From Phycisphaerales bacterium (lineage in GTDB: Bacteria > Planctomycetota > Phycisphaerae > UBA1845 > Fen-1342): a stretch of 64,000 nucleotides of DNA. Position numbers and translations under genes: made by a program. The notes beneath the pieces were generated by a model that was given only the letters and a program-made list of their open reading frames with translations, did no database searches and was not told the DNA's origin. This document shows, one piece after another, positions 17,245-25,256 of the stretch. The DNA is taken from the NCBI GenBank assembly GCA_022839625.1, contig JALHJL010000004.1:1-64000 (forward strand), read 5' to 3'. Position 1 is the stretch's first letter; each line of letters begins with the position of its first letter.

Positions 17245-18683
17245 TCAAGCTCACTCTTGCGGAGATTGTGGAAGCGATGGGGGGACGGCCCTGGGGCGAG
17301 TTGCCCACGGTGAGTGTGGGCGGAGTCTCCACCGACTCGCGAACGGCTGCGGCCAGCGACCTCTTCTTCGCGATTCGCGGCCCGCGGTTTGACGGCCATG
17401 ATTACGCCGTCGCGGCACTGAAGCGCGGCGCCGTGGCAGCCGTCGTGGAAACTGCCCAGGCCGAGCAGGTGGCCCGCCGGCTGCAAGAAGCCGACGTCCG
17501 GTTGCCGCGCGCTGCGGTACTGATCGAGGTGGCCGACTCGGTGGCGGCGCTGGGGAGGCTGGCCGCGTATCACCGGCGCCAGCTTGCCGCCGAGGTCATC
17601 GCGGTCGTCGGCAGCAACGGCAAGACCACGACCAAGGCCATGATTCACCACATCCTGAGCGGACGCCTCCGCGGCCGCTCCTCGCCGAAGAGTTACAACA
17701 ACGCGATCGGCGTCCCATTGACGTTGTTGTCGGCCGAGCAGGGCGATGAGTACCTGGTGGTGGAAATCGGGACGAACACGCCGGGCGAGATTGCGGCCCT
17801 GGGGTCGCTGGTCGAGCCGGACATGGCCGTCATCACTTGCATCGGCGAGGAGCACCTGGAGGGACTGGGCGACCTGGATGGGGTTGCCGCGGAGGAGTGC
17901 GCGATTCTCGGTCGGCTCCGCAACAAGGGCTTCGCCGCCGTCAACATCGAGACGCCCGTCATCAAGAAGCACCTGCCCATGGACGGGGTGCGCGTGACGA
18001 CCTTCGGGCAGGCGCCGGAGGCCGACGTGCGGCTGACGGACCTAGGCTACGAACCGCCGTGGCTGCGCTTCAAGCTGAACGAGCGGTTCTCGTTTCGCTT
18101 GCGGCTGGTCGGGCTGCACAACGCGGTCAACGCGGCGGCGGCGGTCACGATTGCGCGCCGCCTGGGTTTCGACTACGGCGAGGCAGCGGTCCGGCTGGAG
18201 TCGTTCGTCGCGCCGCCGATGCGGAACGAGGTGTTGGAGGCGGGCGGGATCACGATCGTCAATGACGCCTACAACGCGAATCCGCAAAGCGCGGCGGCGG
18301 CGATTGACGTGCTGGAACAAATGCCCTGCAAAGGGCAGCGGGTGGCGGTTTTCGGAGAGATGCGCGAGTTGGGCTCGAAGTCTGCCGACCTGCACCGCCG
18401 CGTCGCCGAGCGCCTGCGCGACAGCAGCGTGAATCGCGTGGTGCTGGTGGGGTCCGCGACGGACGTGATGCAGGAGGCGTTTGCCGGGGGCGGGCTGTTC
18501 GGGCCGAGTGTCGAGCGTTGCGCGGACGTGGAGGATTGCCTGGAGCGGCTGGCCGGCAGCCTGCGGCCGGGGGACGTGGTGTTGTTGAAGGCTTCCCGGG
18601 CGATCGAGCTGGATCGGCTGGTGCAGCCGCTGCGCACGCGCCTGGCGGCTCAACCCACAGGCAAGCTGCCTGTTCCACCCTGA
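17241..18683 (+). CDS. murF: UDP-MurNAc-pentapeptide synthetase MurF
   Basis: This 480-residue Mur ligase adds D-Ala-D-Ala to UDP-MurNAc-tripeptide. The ATP-binding loop VVGSNGKTTT is near residues 122-131, followed by the family-typical SPKSYNNAIGVPLTLL, the EIGTN motif and the NDAYNANP segment of the C-terminal domain. It starts with GTG at 17241, overlapping the murE stop by four bases, and mraY follows three bases after its stop. The last ten residues (QPTGKLPVPP) are encoded by a small palindrome (ACAGGCA...TGCCTGT), a repeat-like sequence that appears to have extended the C-terminus. Confidence 0.95.
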   Translation: MIKLTLAEIVEAMGGRPWGELPTVSVGGVSTDSRTAAASDLFFAIRGPRFDGHDYAVAALKRGAVAAVVETAQAEQVARRLQEADVRLPRAAVLIEVADSVAALGRLAAYHRRQLAAEVIAVVGSNGKTTTKAMIHHILSGRLRGRSSPKSYNNAIGVPLTLLSAEQGDEYLVVEIGTNTPGEIAALGSLVEPDMAVITCIGEEHLEGLGDLDGVAAEECAILGRLRNKGFAAVNIETPVIKKHLPMDGVRVTTFGQAPEADVRLTDLGYEPPWLRFKLNERFSFRLRLVGLHNAVNAAAAVTIARRLGFDYGEAAVRLESFVAPPMRNEVLEAGGITIVNDAYNANPQSAAAAIDVLEQMPCKGQRVAVFGEMRELGSKSADLHRRVAERLRDSSVNRVVLVGSATDVMQEAFAGGGLFGPSVERCADVEDCLERLAGSLRPGDVVLLKASRAIELDRLVQPLRTRLAAQPTGKLPVPP

Positions 18684-18686
18684 CCG

Positions 18687-19838
18687 ATGCTATACCACTT
18701 CTTCTTCTGGCTGACGCAGGGGGCGCCCTATGCGTACAAACCCGCGTGGTTCCGGGCGACGCTCGCGGTCGTGGTCGCCTTCGGCATCGTCTGGGCACTC
18801 GGGCCGTGGGTGATCCGCACGCTGGTGCGCATGAAGATCGGCGACCACCCGGAGTTCGACCACCAGGCCCTGAACGAAGCCACGCGCAGCAAGACCAATA
18901 CGCCGACGATGGGCGGCGTGCTGATCGTGGTGGCCATCGCCGCCACGGTCCTCCTGCTTGCGAACCTGGCGAATTATTACATCGCGATGGGGCTGTTCTG
19001 TCTGGTGTGGCTCGCGGTGCTGGGGGGGGTCGATGACTGGCTGAAGCTGACGGCCCATCGGCGGGCCGGCACCCGCGACGGCCTGCGGATGTGGGAAAAG
19101 CTCATCTTCCAGGTGGCGCTCGGCGTGCTGCTGGCGCTGTTCATCTACCGGTGCGGGGACGCGCTGCTGGCCGACGCACGCTGGGGAGACGACCTGGACG
19201 CCCCTGCCATGGCCTTCTACAACATGCTCATCCTGCCGTTCACCAAGCAGACCCTCGCCTTGCCCACCGCGGCATTCGCGGTCATCGCCATCATCGTCAT
19301 CGCCGGCACCTCCAATGCGGTGAATCTCACGGACGGCATGGACGGCCTGGCGAGCGGGTGCATGGTCTTGACCGCGTTCGCGTTCATGGTGTTCGCCGTG
19401 GTCGTGGGCAGCTATGAATACGCGACGCCGCTGTTGTTCCCGCACATCCGGGATGCGGACGAGCTGGCCGTGCTCTGCGGGGCGGTGGTCGGCGCGTGCC
19501 TGGGGTTCTTGTGGTACAACGCCTATCCGGCGCAGGTCTTCATGGGCGACACCGGGTCTTTGCCGCTCGGCGGCCTGATGGGCTACGTCGCGATCGTCAC
19601 CCGGCTGGAACCCATGCTGCTCATCGTCGGCGGCGTGTTCGTGATCGAAGCCCTTTCGGTGGTGATCCAGGTGGTGGTTTTCAAAGCCAGCGGCCGGCGC
19701 CGGCGAGTTTTTCGCTGCTCCCCGCTCCATCACCACTATCATTTGGGCGGCTTGAACGAGACCCAGGTGGTTATGCGGTTCTGGCTGTTGGCGGCGTTGT
19801 TCGCGGCCTTCGCCCTGCTCACGATCAAGCTGAGGTGA
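18687..19838 (+). CDS. mraY: Phospho-MurNAc-pentapeptide transferase MraY
   Basis: This 383-residue polytopic membrane enzyme transfers phospho-MurNAc-pentapeptide to undecaprenyl phosphate, giving lipid I. Family motifs are clear: KTNTPTMGG near the start, the DD motif in GGVDDWLK, NAVNLTDGMDGLA, FMGDTGSLPLGG and the histidine cluster in FRCSPLHHHYHLGG. About ten membrane segments can be traced. There is a somewhat longer loop near residues 150-185 (GDALLADARWGDDLDAPAM). It directly follows murF and precedes ftsW by four bases. Confidence 0.96.
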   Translation: MLYHFFFWLTQGAPYAYKPAWFRATLAVVVAFGIVWALGPWVIRTLVRMKIGDHPEFDHQALNEATRSKTNTPTMGGVLIVVAIAATVLLLANLANYYIAMGLFCLVWLAVLGGVDDWLKLTAHRRAGTRDGLRMWEKLIFQVALGVLLALFIYRCGDALLADARWGDDLDAPAMAFYNMLILPFTKQTLALPTAAFAVIAIIVIAGTSNAVNLTDGMDGLASGCMVLTAFAFMVFAVVVGSYEYATPLLFPHIRDADELAVLCGAVVGACLGFLWYNAYPAQVFMGDTGSLPLGGLMGYVAIVTRLEPMLLIVGGVFVIEALSVVIQVVVFKASGRRRRVFRCSPLHHHYHLGGLNETQVVMRFWLLAALFAAFALLTIKLR

Positions 19839-19842
19839 GCCG

Positions 19843-21123
19843 ATGTCCGTAGCCTCAACCGGACCGGATGTAACCGAGTGGCGCCCGGAAGCGGGCGCGA
19901 CCGTCGAGCGGCTCTACGATTCGGCCGTCATCTTCGTCGCCGGCGCACTCATGGCGCTGGGGGTCGCGATGGTCTACTCCGCGTCGGTGTCGGTGGATGG
20001 GCCGGCGTTCAACTGGCACGAGTGGTGGAACTCGCCGCTGAAACAGTGTGTGTTCGCGTTTGTCGGATTTCTGGCGATGCTCGTGGCCGCGCACGTGGAC
20101 TACCGCATCTTCGCCTGGCAGCGGCCGGGCGCCGGCTGGCGCGCCGGCCTCCTGCTGGCGCTGGCGCTGGCGCTGCTCATCGGCGTGTTCATTCCCGGAA
20201 TCGGACACGAATCGTTGGGTGCGCGGCGCGCGATCGTGTTGTGGCGCGGCCCGCCGCCGATCCAGTTTCAGCCGGCCGAGCTGGCCAAGGTGATTCTGGT
20301 CATTTGGCTGTCAGCGCTGCTCACGCGGCCGACGCAGGTTGGCGGGCAAGATGCCCACCCCACCCGCCGAGCTGCGCACCCGGCCTCGTTGGGCACCCAC
20401 GGCCAGGCGCCGCCGGGGCACATCCGTCATTTCCGCACGGGGTTCCTGCCGGTTGTGCTCAGTGGGGGCGCGCTCGTGGGGTTGACCGGGATCGAGGACT
20501 ACGGAACGGCCGCGTTGCTCGGCGTCGTGATGTTGGTGCTGCTGGTCGTGGGCGGCGCACGGTGGACCCACATCGGCCTGCTGGGCCTGGTCGCCGCCGT
20601 GGCCGGGACCGCGTTGGTCATCGTCAAGCCGCACCGCGTCGAGCGCATCCGGACCTTCCTGGCCGACGCCCCCGACCCGGCCGGCGCCGGCTACCAGGTC
20701 AACCAGGCGCTCCTGGCGATCGGCTCCGGCGGCTGGACGGGGCGCGGGCTGGGTGCCGGCCTCCAGAAGTACGGGTATCTTCCGCAGGACAACAACGACT
20801 TCATCCTGGCGATCATCTGCGAGGAGTTGGGCGTCATCGGCGGCATGGTGGTGGTGGCACTGTTTCTGGTGCTGCTGTGGCGCGGGTGGCAGATTGCCCG
20901 GCACGCGCCCGATCCGTTCGGCCGGCTGCTCGCGACCGGCCTGTCGCTGACCATCTGCCTGCAAGCCGCGATGAACATCGGGGTCGTTACCAACAGCATC
21001 CCCACGAAGGGCATCTCGCTGCCGTTTGTCTCCGCCGGGGGCTCGGGGGTCGTGTTCCTGGGGCTGGCGGCGGGATTGCTCGCGGCGGTCGGGCGGACGC
21101 ACACCGCGCGGGTCGAATCATGA
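19843..21123 (+). CDS. ftsW: Peptidoglycan glycosyltransferase FtsW (SEDS family)
   Basis: This 426-residue SEDS-family protein polymerises septal peptidoglycan together with FtsI. About ten membrane segments, the FQPAELAK motif, the central Asp-rich YGTAALL region, the ADAPDPAGAGYQVNQALLAIGSGG segment and the C-terminal TKGISLPFVSAGGSG are all typical. Between ALLTRP and FLPVVLS there are about 35 extra residues (near 165-200), encoded by a repeat (20331-20375, GGCGGGCAAGATGCCCACC and following) in frame. The gene ends in ATGA, shared with the next gene. No murG, murC, ftsQ, ftsA or ftsZ follows. Confidence 0.94.
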   Translation: MSVASTGPDVTEWRPEAGATVERLYDSAVIFVAGALMALGVAMVYSASVSVDGPAFNWHEWWNSPLKQCVFAFVGFLAMLVAAHVDYRIFAWQRPGAGWRAGLLLALALALLIGVFIPGIGHESLGARRAIVLWRGPPPIQFQPAELAKVILVIWLSALLTRPTQVGGQDAHPTRRAAHPASLGTHGQAPPGHIRHFRTGFLPVVLSGGALVGLTGIEDYGTAALLGVVMLVLLVVGGARWTHIGLLGLVAAVAGTALVIVKPHRVERIRTFLADAPDPAGAGYQVNQALLAIGSGGWTGRGLGAGLQKYGYLPQDNNDFILAIICEELGVIGGMVVVALFLVLLWRGWQIARHAPDPFGRLLATGLSLTICLQAAMNIGVVTNSIPTKGISLPFVSAGGSGVVFLGLAAGLLAAVGRTHTARVES

Positions 21124-22136
21124 AGCGGAGCGTGCCGGCCGGTCTTGTCGGGGCGGCTGCGTTTGGCATTTGGGCGGGCACCTGCGTCCTGCCGGCCCAG
21201 ATCTCCCAGCCGTCCGCGTACGAGCCTGCCCCGCGAGCGGTCGCGACGGTTCAAGACCGGCGCGTCTCGGAGGCCTCGGGCATCGCGGCCAGCCGCCGGC
21301 ATCCAGGCTTGTTCTACGTCCACAACGATTCCGGAGATTCGCCGCGAGTGTTTCTCATCGACCGCCGGGGAGCGACCCAGGCCGTGATCCGCCTGCGCGG
21401 CGCGCGGGCCGTCGACTATGAGGACATCGCCGTCGCGCCGGGCGAGACGGCAGGCACCTTCGACGTGTGCGTGGCCGACATCGGCGACAACTCGAACAAC
21501 CGGCCCGAAGTCGTGATCTATCGGTTCTCCGAACCGGACCTGCCGGAGGCGGTGGGGAAGACGGTGGACGTACAGCCGGCGGCGTACGTGTTTCGCTACG
21601 CCGAGGGTCCGGCCGACGCGGAGGCATTCGCCGTTCATCCGCAGACGGGCGACGGCTATATCATCACCAAGAGCGTGACGGGCCGCGCCGCGGTGTACAA
21701 GCTGGCCGCGCCCTGGGACGCGCAGCAGCCGACCGTCGTGTCGAAGCTGCTGACGCTCGACCTGCCGCCCGCGCTGCCCGCCCTGCGGATCGTCACGGCC
21801 GCCGACATCAGCCCGGACGGCGGGCGGCTGGCGGTACGGTGTTACGTGGACGGCTGGGAATGGCGGCTGCCCGCGGAGACGTCGGACGCGGGGTTTGATC
21901 GCATCTTCCAGACGTTGCCCGTCGGGTTGCCGCTGGCGTCTGAGCGGCAGGGCGAGGCGATCTGCTACGCGGCCGATGGGCAGGCCTTGTTGACGATGAG
22001 CGAGGGGGTCTCGCCGACGCTTTGGGAGTTGCGGGTCGCACCGCCGGCCCCCGATCGGGGCGGCGTGCCCTCGGCGCAAAGCAGAGCTTTGCACTACTGC
22101 GCGCCACCGGTCCCCTTGCGCGCGACCGGCCCCTGA
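21120..22136 (+). CDS. Exported hypothetical protein, possible beta-propeller
   Basis: This 338-residue protein has a signal-peptide-like N-terminus (hydrophobic 5-25) and no recognised enzymatic motif. Internal motifs such as VHNDSGDSPRVFLID, YEDIAV, VADIGDNSNNRPEVVIYRF and ADAEAFAVHP resemble those of secreted beta-propeller-like proteins of unknown function. The start ATG overlaps the ftsW stop (ATGA), so translation is probably coupled. From about residue 315 the sequence runs into the tandem repeat array at 22050-22430, so the last 20 or so residues and the stop codon are repeat-derived. The original C-terminus has probably been replaced. Confidence 0.7.
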   Translation: MKRSVPAGLVGAAAFGIWAGTCVLPAQISQPSAYEPAPRAVATVQDRRVSEASGIAASRRHPGLFYVHNDSGDSPRVFLIDRRGATQAVIRLRGARAVDYEDIAVAPGETAGTFDVCVADIGDNSNNRPEVVIYRFSEPDLPEAVGKTVDVQPAAYVFRYAEGPADAEAFAVHPQTGDGYIITKSVTGRAAVYKLAAPWDAQQPTVVSKLLTLDLPPALPALRIVTAADISPDGGRLAVRCYVDGWEWRLPAETSDAGFDRIFQTLPVGLPLASERQGEAICYAADGQALLTMSEGVSPTLWELRVAPPAPDRGGVPSAQSRALHYCAPPVPLRATGP

Positions 22137-22430
22137 CCGGGGCGGCGTGCCCTCGGCGCAAAGCAGAGCTTTGCACTACTGCGCGCGCCCTCCCCGGCGC
22201 AAAGCAGAGCTTCGCACTACTGCGCCACCGGTCCCCTTGCGCGCGACCGGTCCCTGACCGGGGCGGCGCGTCCTCGGCGCAAAGCGGAGCTTTGCACTAC
22301 TGCGCGCGCCCTCCCCGGCGCAAAGCAGAGCTTTGCGCTACTGCGCGCGCCCTCCCCGACGCAAAGCGGAGCTTTGCACTACTGTGCCACCGGTCCCCTT
22401 GCGCGCGACCGGTCCCTGACCGGGGCCTGT
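22050..22430. repeat. Tandem array of GCGCAAAGC hairpins and GGTCCCTGACCGGGGC units
   Basis: About six copies of a unit reading GCGCAAAGC(A/G)GAGCTTTGC followed by (A/G)CTACTG are interleaved with three copies of a second unit (CCACCGGTCCCCTTGCGCG...CCTGACCGGGGC). The first unit is a hairpin with the same core as the arrays at 178-298 and 55468-55485. The array begins inside the preceding coding sequence and fills most of the 450-base gap before the pilT gene. No gene lies in the remainder (22137-22589). Confidence 0.85.
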
Positions 22431-22589
22431 CACGTGCCCTCCGGGCTCGGGCGGGCAGGCGCAGGGCCGCTGAAGCTGGAGGCCCCACCTTGACCGATCT
22501 ACTCTTATAATGAATAGGCGGACCGCCGATGCGGCGGTCGGCCCATGTCGCGGGTGCGAGCGTTGCTCCCGCACCCTCAAGGAGTACAG

Positions 22590-23729
22590 ATGCAGCACGG
22601 ACTGCCCGATTCGATCGTGCCTCTGTTGGAGAAGATGGCGGAGTTGCAGGCCAGTGACCTGCACCTCAAGACGGGCATTCCGCCGGTCTACCGCGTAGCG
22701 GGCGAGCTCCGCCGAACGAATCTTCCGCCCATCCCGGTCAATTCGCGCCTGATCGAGAAGCTGCTCGATCCTCTGATCCCGCAGAACCGCCGGCCGATCT
22801 TCGAGGAGAAGGGCGGGCTTGACTTCGCCTACAACCTGCCCAACGGGGACCGGTTCCGCATCAACATCCTGCGTTCCTGCGACCAGATGCACGCGGCGAT
22901 CCGCCGGGTGAAGGGGGTGATTCCGAGCTTCGAGGAGCTGCGCCTGCCGCCGATCTACAAGAAGCTGGCCGAGACGTCGGTCGAGGGCATCATCATCGTG
23001 TGCGGTGTGACGGGGTGTGGGAAGAGCACGACGCAGGCGGCGATGATCGACTACATCAACGAGACACAGGCCGTCAACATCATCAGTATCGAGGACCCGA
23101 TCGAATACACATTCGCGTCGAAGAAGTCCATCGTGAGCCAGCGCGAGCTGGGGCTCGACGTGCAGAGCTTCGCGGACGCACTGCGCGGCGCCGTCCGCCA
23201 GGACCCGGACGTGATCTTCATCGGCGAGATGCGCGACCGCGAAACGCTGGCCGCCGCCTTGCAGGCCGCCGAGACCGGGCACCTGGTCTTCTGTACGCTG
23301 CACACGGCCGACACCATGCAGTCGCTGACGCGCATGCTCGAGTTCTTTCCGCCGGACCAGCACGGGTTTATCCGTAGCTCGCTGGCGAACGCGCTGCGCG
23401 CGATTCTCGCGCAGCGGCTGCTGCCGGCGATCGATCCTCAGATCTCCCGCGTGCCGGCGTGCGAGGTACTGCTGGGCGAGGGGATCGTCAAGGAGAAGAT
23501 CCGCGAGGGGGCGGACACTGACCTGCCCGAGATCATCCTGGGCAGCCGCGAAGCCGGGATGCAGAACTTCACCCAGGCGCTGGCGGAGCTGGTCGAGCAG
23601 GGGCTGATCTACCACGACGTGGCGATGGAAAACGCCCCCAACCGCGAAGCCCTCAAGGGCATGTTCCAGGGCATCAAGATGTCGGCCCAGACGCTGGTCC
23701 ACCGCGTCAAGCGGACGGGGACGAGTTGA
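22590..23729 (+). CDS. pilT: PilT-type twitching motility ATPase
   Basis: This 379-residue secretion ATPase has the layout of PilT, the type IV pilus retraction motor. An N-terminal domain starting with the LLEKMAELQASDLHLKTG signature is followed by Walker A GVTGCGKST (139-147), the Asp box IISIEDPIEY, Walker B with DVIFIGEMRD, and the His box LVFCTLHTAD. An AIRNLI-like C-terminal motif was not clearly seen. The ATG at 22590 has AAGGAG in the right place. No other pilus genes are in the window, so the partner apparatus must be encoded elsewhere. Confidence 0.93.
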   Translation: MQHGLPDSIVPLLEKMAELQASDLHLKTGIPPVYRVAGELRRTNLPPIPVNSRLIEKLLDPLIPQNRRPIFEEKGGLDFAYNLPNGDRFRINILRSCDQMHAAIRRVKGVIPSFEELRLPPIYKKLAETSVEGIIIVCGVTGCGKSTTQAAMIDYINETQAVNIISIEDPIEYTFASKKSIVSQRELGLDVQSFADALRGAVRQDPDVIFIGEMRDRETLAAALQAAETGHLVFCTLHTADTMQSLTRMLEFFPPDQHGFIRSSLANALRAILAQRLLPAIDPQISRVPACEVLLGEGIVKEKIREGADTDLPEIILGSREAGMQNFTQALAELVEQGLIYHDVAMENAPNREALKGMFQGIKMSAQTLVHRVKRTGTS

Positions 23730-23904
23730 ACTGAGGTTGACCGGTGCCTGACAGCCGGGTTGGGCTTGACTGCGGCGATCAAGCCGGTGCCGGAGCCGGC
23801 CGGCATGGCGCTGCTGGCGTTGGCCGTCTGTTGTGCTCGGCCGCGGCCGCCGCGCAGGGGCGCCTGACGCACGCTTTCCGGCCGGTCCGTGATATGCTGG
23901 CCGC

Positions 23905-24873
23905 ATGGCTGCTCGCTTGTGGATACGCTGCATCCTGTGGCTCGGCAACTTGCACCGGCGCATGCTGAGCGTCTATTTCGCGCTCCTCGGGCCGCGGGGC
24001 GCGTACGCCGTACTGGGGACGCTGGCTCGCTGGCAGTATCGGTTGCTGACCCCGTTTCGCCTGCGCAGTGAGGCCCAGTGTCGGGCGGCGCTGGGGGCAC
24101 GGCTGCCGGCCGAGAGCATCGCGCGCGTCGCCGAGCTGGCCTTCGTGCACCGCATCTGGAGCCTGGCGGACCTGTTGCTCGCCGACCGCCTGGTGCACGC
24201 CGGCACGTATCGCCGGTACGGCGGACAGGTGCCTGAACCACGCCGCAGCGAGATACTGGCGGCGCAGCGGCGCGGTCAGCCGGCGATTCTGGTCACGGCG
24301 TACTATGGTCCGTTCGACCTGCTGCCGCTGTTCCTGGGCTACGAGGGCATTCGGGCGGCGGTCGTGTACATGCCGCACGCGAACGCGGCGTATGACGAAT
24401 TCCGGCGGCGCGTGCGGGGGCGAAGTGGCTGCGAGCTGGTGCCGGTAGACCGCGCGCTGGAGCGGCTGCCGGCAATCCTGGAGGCGGGCGGGACCGTCGG
24501 CATCGTTGCGGACCATCCGGCCGAGCGGCGGGGGATGCCGGCTACGTTCCTGGGGCTGCCGACGATGGTGATGCGGTCGGTGGGGTTGCTGGCCTGGCGG
24601 TACGACGCGGACGTGGTGGTCGCAGGCATCCGGCGACTGCGGAACGCGTTTCGGTTCGAGATTGACGTAGTTGATGTCTTCAAGCGCCCATCGTGGGCGG
24701 ACGAGGCCGACCCGGTGGGCTACATCACGAACCGTTACTTGCGTGGGCTGGAGCGGCTGATCCTGCGCGACCCGACACAGTACCTGTGGGGCTACGCGCG
24801 CTGGGGCGAGAAGCTCGCGCAAGAACTCGTGGAAGGGCGCACCCCAGACACGCACCCGGCCGCGGCGGGTTGA
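23905..24873 (+). CDS. LpxL/HtrB-like acyltransferase family protein, catalytic His replaced
   Basis: This 322-residue protein resembles the lysophospholipid/lipid A acyltransferase (LpxL/HtrB) family. It has an N-terminal amphipathic/hydrophobic region, an ILVTAYYGPFDLLPLF segment at the acyltransferase motif, and VGIVADHPAERRGMPATFLGLP, which matches the family's DQ...G...FFG segment. The catalytic HX4(D/E) motif reads Y133-Y-G-P-F-D138, so the expected histidine is a tyrosine. The protein may therefore be inactive, use another residue, or have a different reaction. It could act on lipid A or another envelope lipid. It ends in a region with converging hairpin repeats. Confidence 0.7.
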   Translation: MAARLWIRCILWLGNLHRRMLSVYFALLGPRGAYAVLGTLARWQYRLLTPFRLRSEAQCRAALGARLPAESIARVAELAFVHRIWSLADLLLADRLVHAGTYRRYGGQVPEPRRSEILAAQRRGQPAILVTAYYGPFDLLPLFLGYEGIRAAVVYMPHANAAYDEFRRRVRGRSGCELVPVDRALERLPAILEAGGTVGIVADHPAERRGMPATFLGLPTMVMRSVGLLAWRYDADVVVAGIRRLRNAFRFEIDVVDVFKRPSWADEADPVGYITNRYLRGLERLILRDPTQYLWGYARWGEKLAQELVEGRTPDTHPAAAG

Positions 24874-24988
24874 CGCCGCTTCAGGGGGTTGCGTTTGCCC
24901 GCTACGACTGGTGCCGTACGGGTCGCCTGGAGCAGTTTCACGTTTGGTCGAGTGCCACGGGCGGCTTGTCCGCCTGTGTGTCAGGCGG

Positions 24989-25010
24989 CACTGGCAGCAA
25001 GCTGCCAGTG
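24989..25010. repeat. Palindrome between convergent genes
   Basis: CACTGGCAGC, two bases, then GCTGCCAGTG make a perfect 10-bp stem in the gap between two converging genes. It could end transcription on both strands, though no T run follows. Short repeats of the same type (for example ACAGGCA...TGCCTGT in the murF 3' end) suggest a dispersed palindrome family. Confidence 0.6.
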
Positions 25011-25039
25011 GCACCCGCCGGAGCACGTGTGAAACCGCT

Positions 25040-25195
25040 CTAGCTCTTCCCGGCCGAGTCGCTGATCGCGCCAAAGAGATCGAATGAAGCAGCGATGACG
25101 TCGCCGGTTCCGGCGAGGGCACGCTCGGTCAGCGGTACCCCGATCAGGAAGGCCACGAGCCCGCCAAAGTAGAAACGCAGCTTGCTTATTCTCAT
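25040..25195 (-). CDS. Small membrane or exported protein, 51 residues, unknown function
   Basis: A 51-residue reading frame has one hydrophobic segment (about residues 9-28, FYFGGLVAFLIGVPLTERAL) and a short polar tail. An AAAGGAG site lies six bases before the ATG at 25195, which is strong support for translation. The gene lies 61 bases beyond the gamma-glutamyltransferase start-to-stop unit on the same strand, so the two may be co-transcribed. No family is recognised. Confidence 0.6.
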   Translation of the reverse strand: MRISKLRFYFGGLVAFLIGVPLTERALAGTGDVIAASFDLFGAISDSAGKS

Positions 25196-25256
25196 GTGCG
25201 ACTCCTTTCGCGGGTTGTCAGCATACCGCGCCTGCGATGCGCGACAAGAGGCGCTG

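Noticed and set aside
22050..22430. Possible CRISPR array
   Set aside because: Units are palindromic repeats in tandem; intervening sequences are themselves repeats, not unique spacers.
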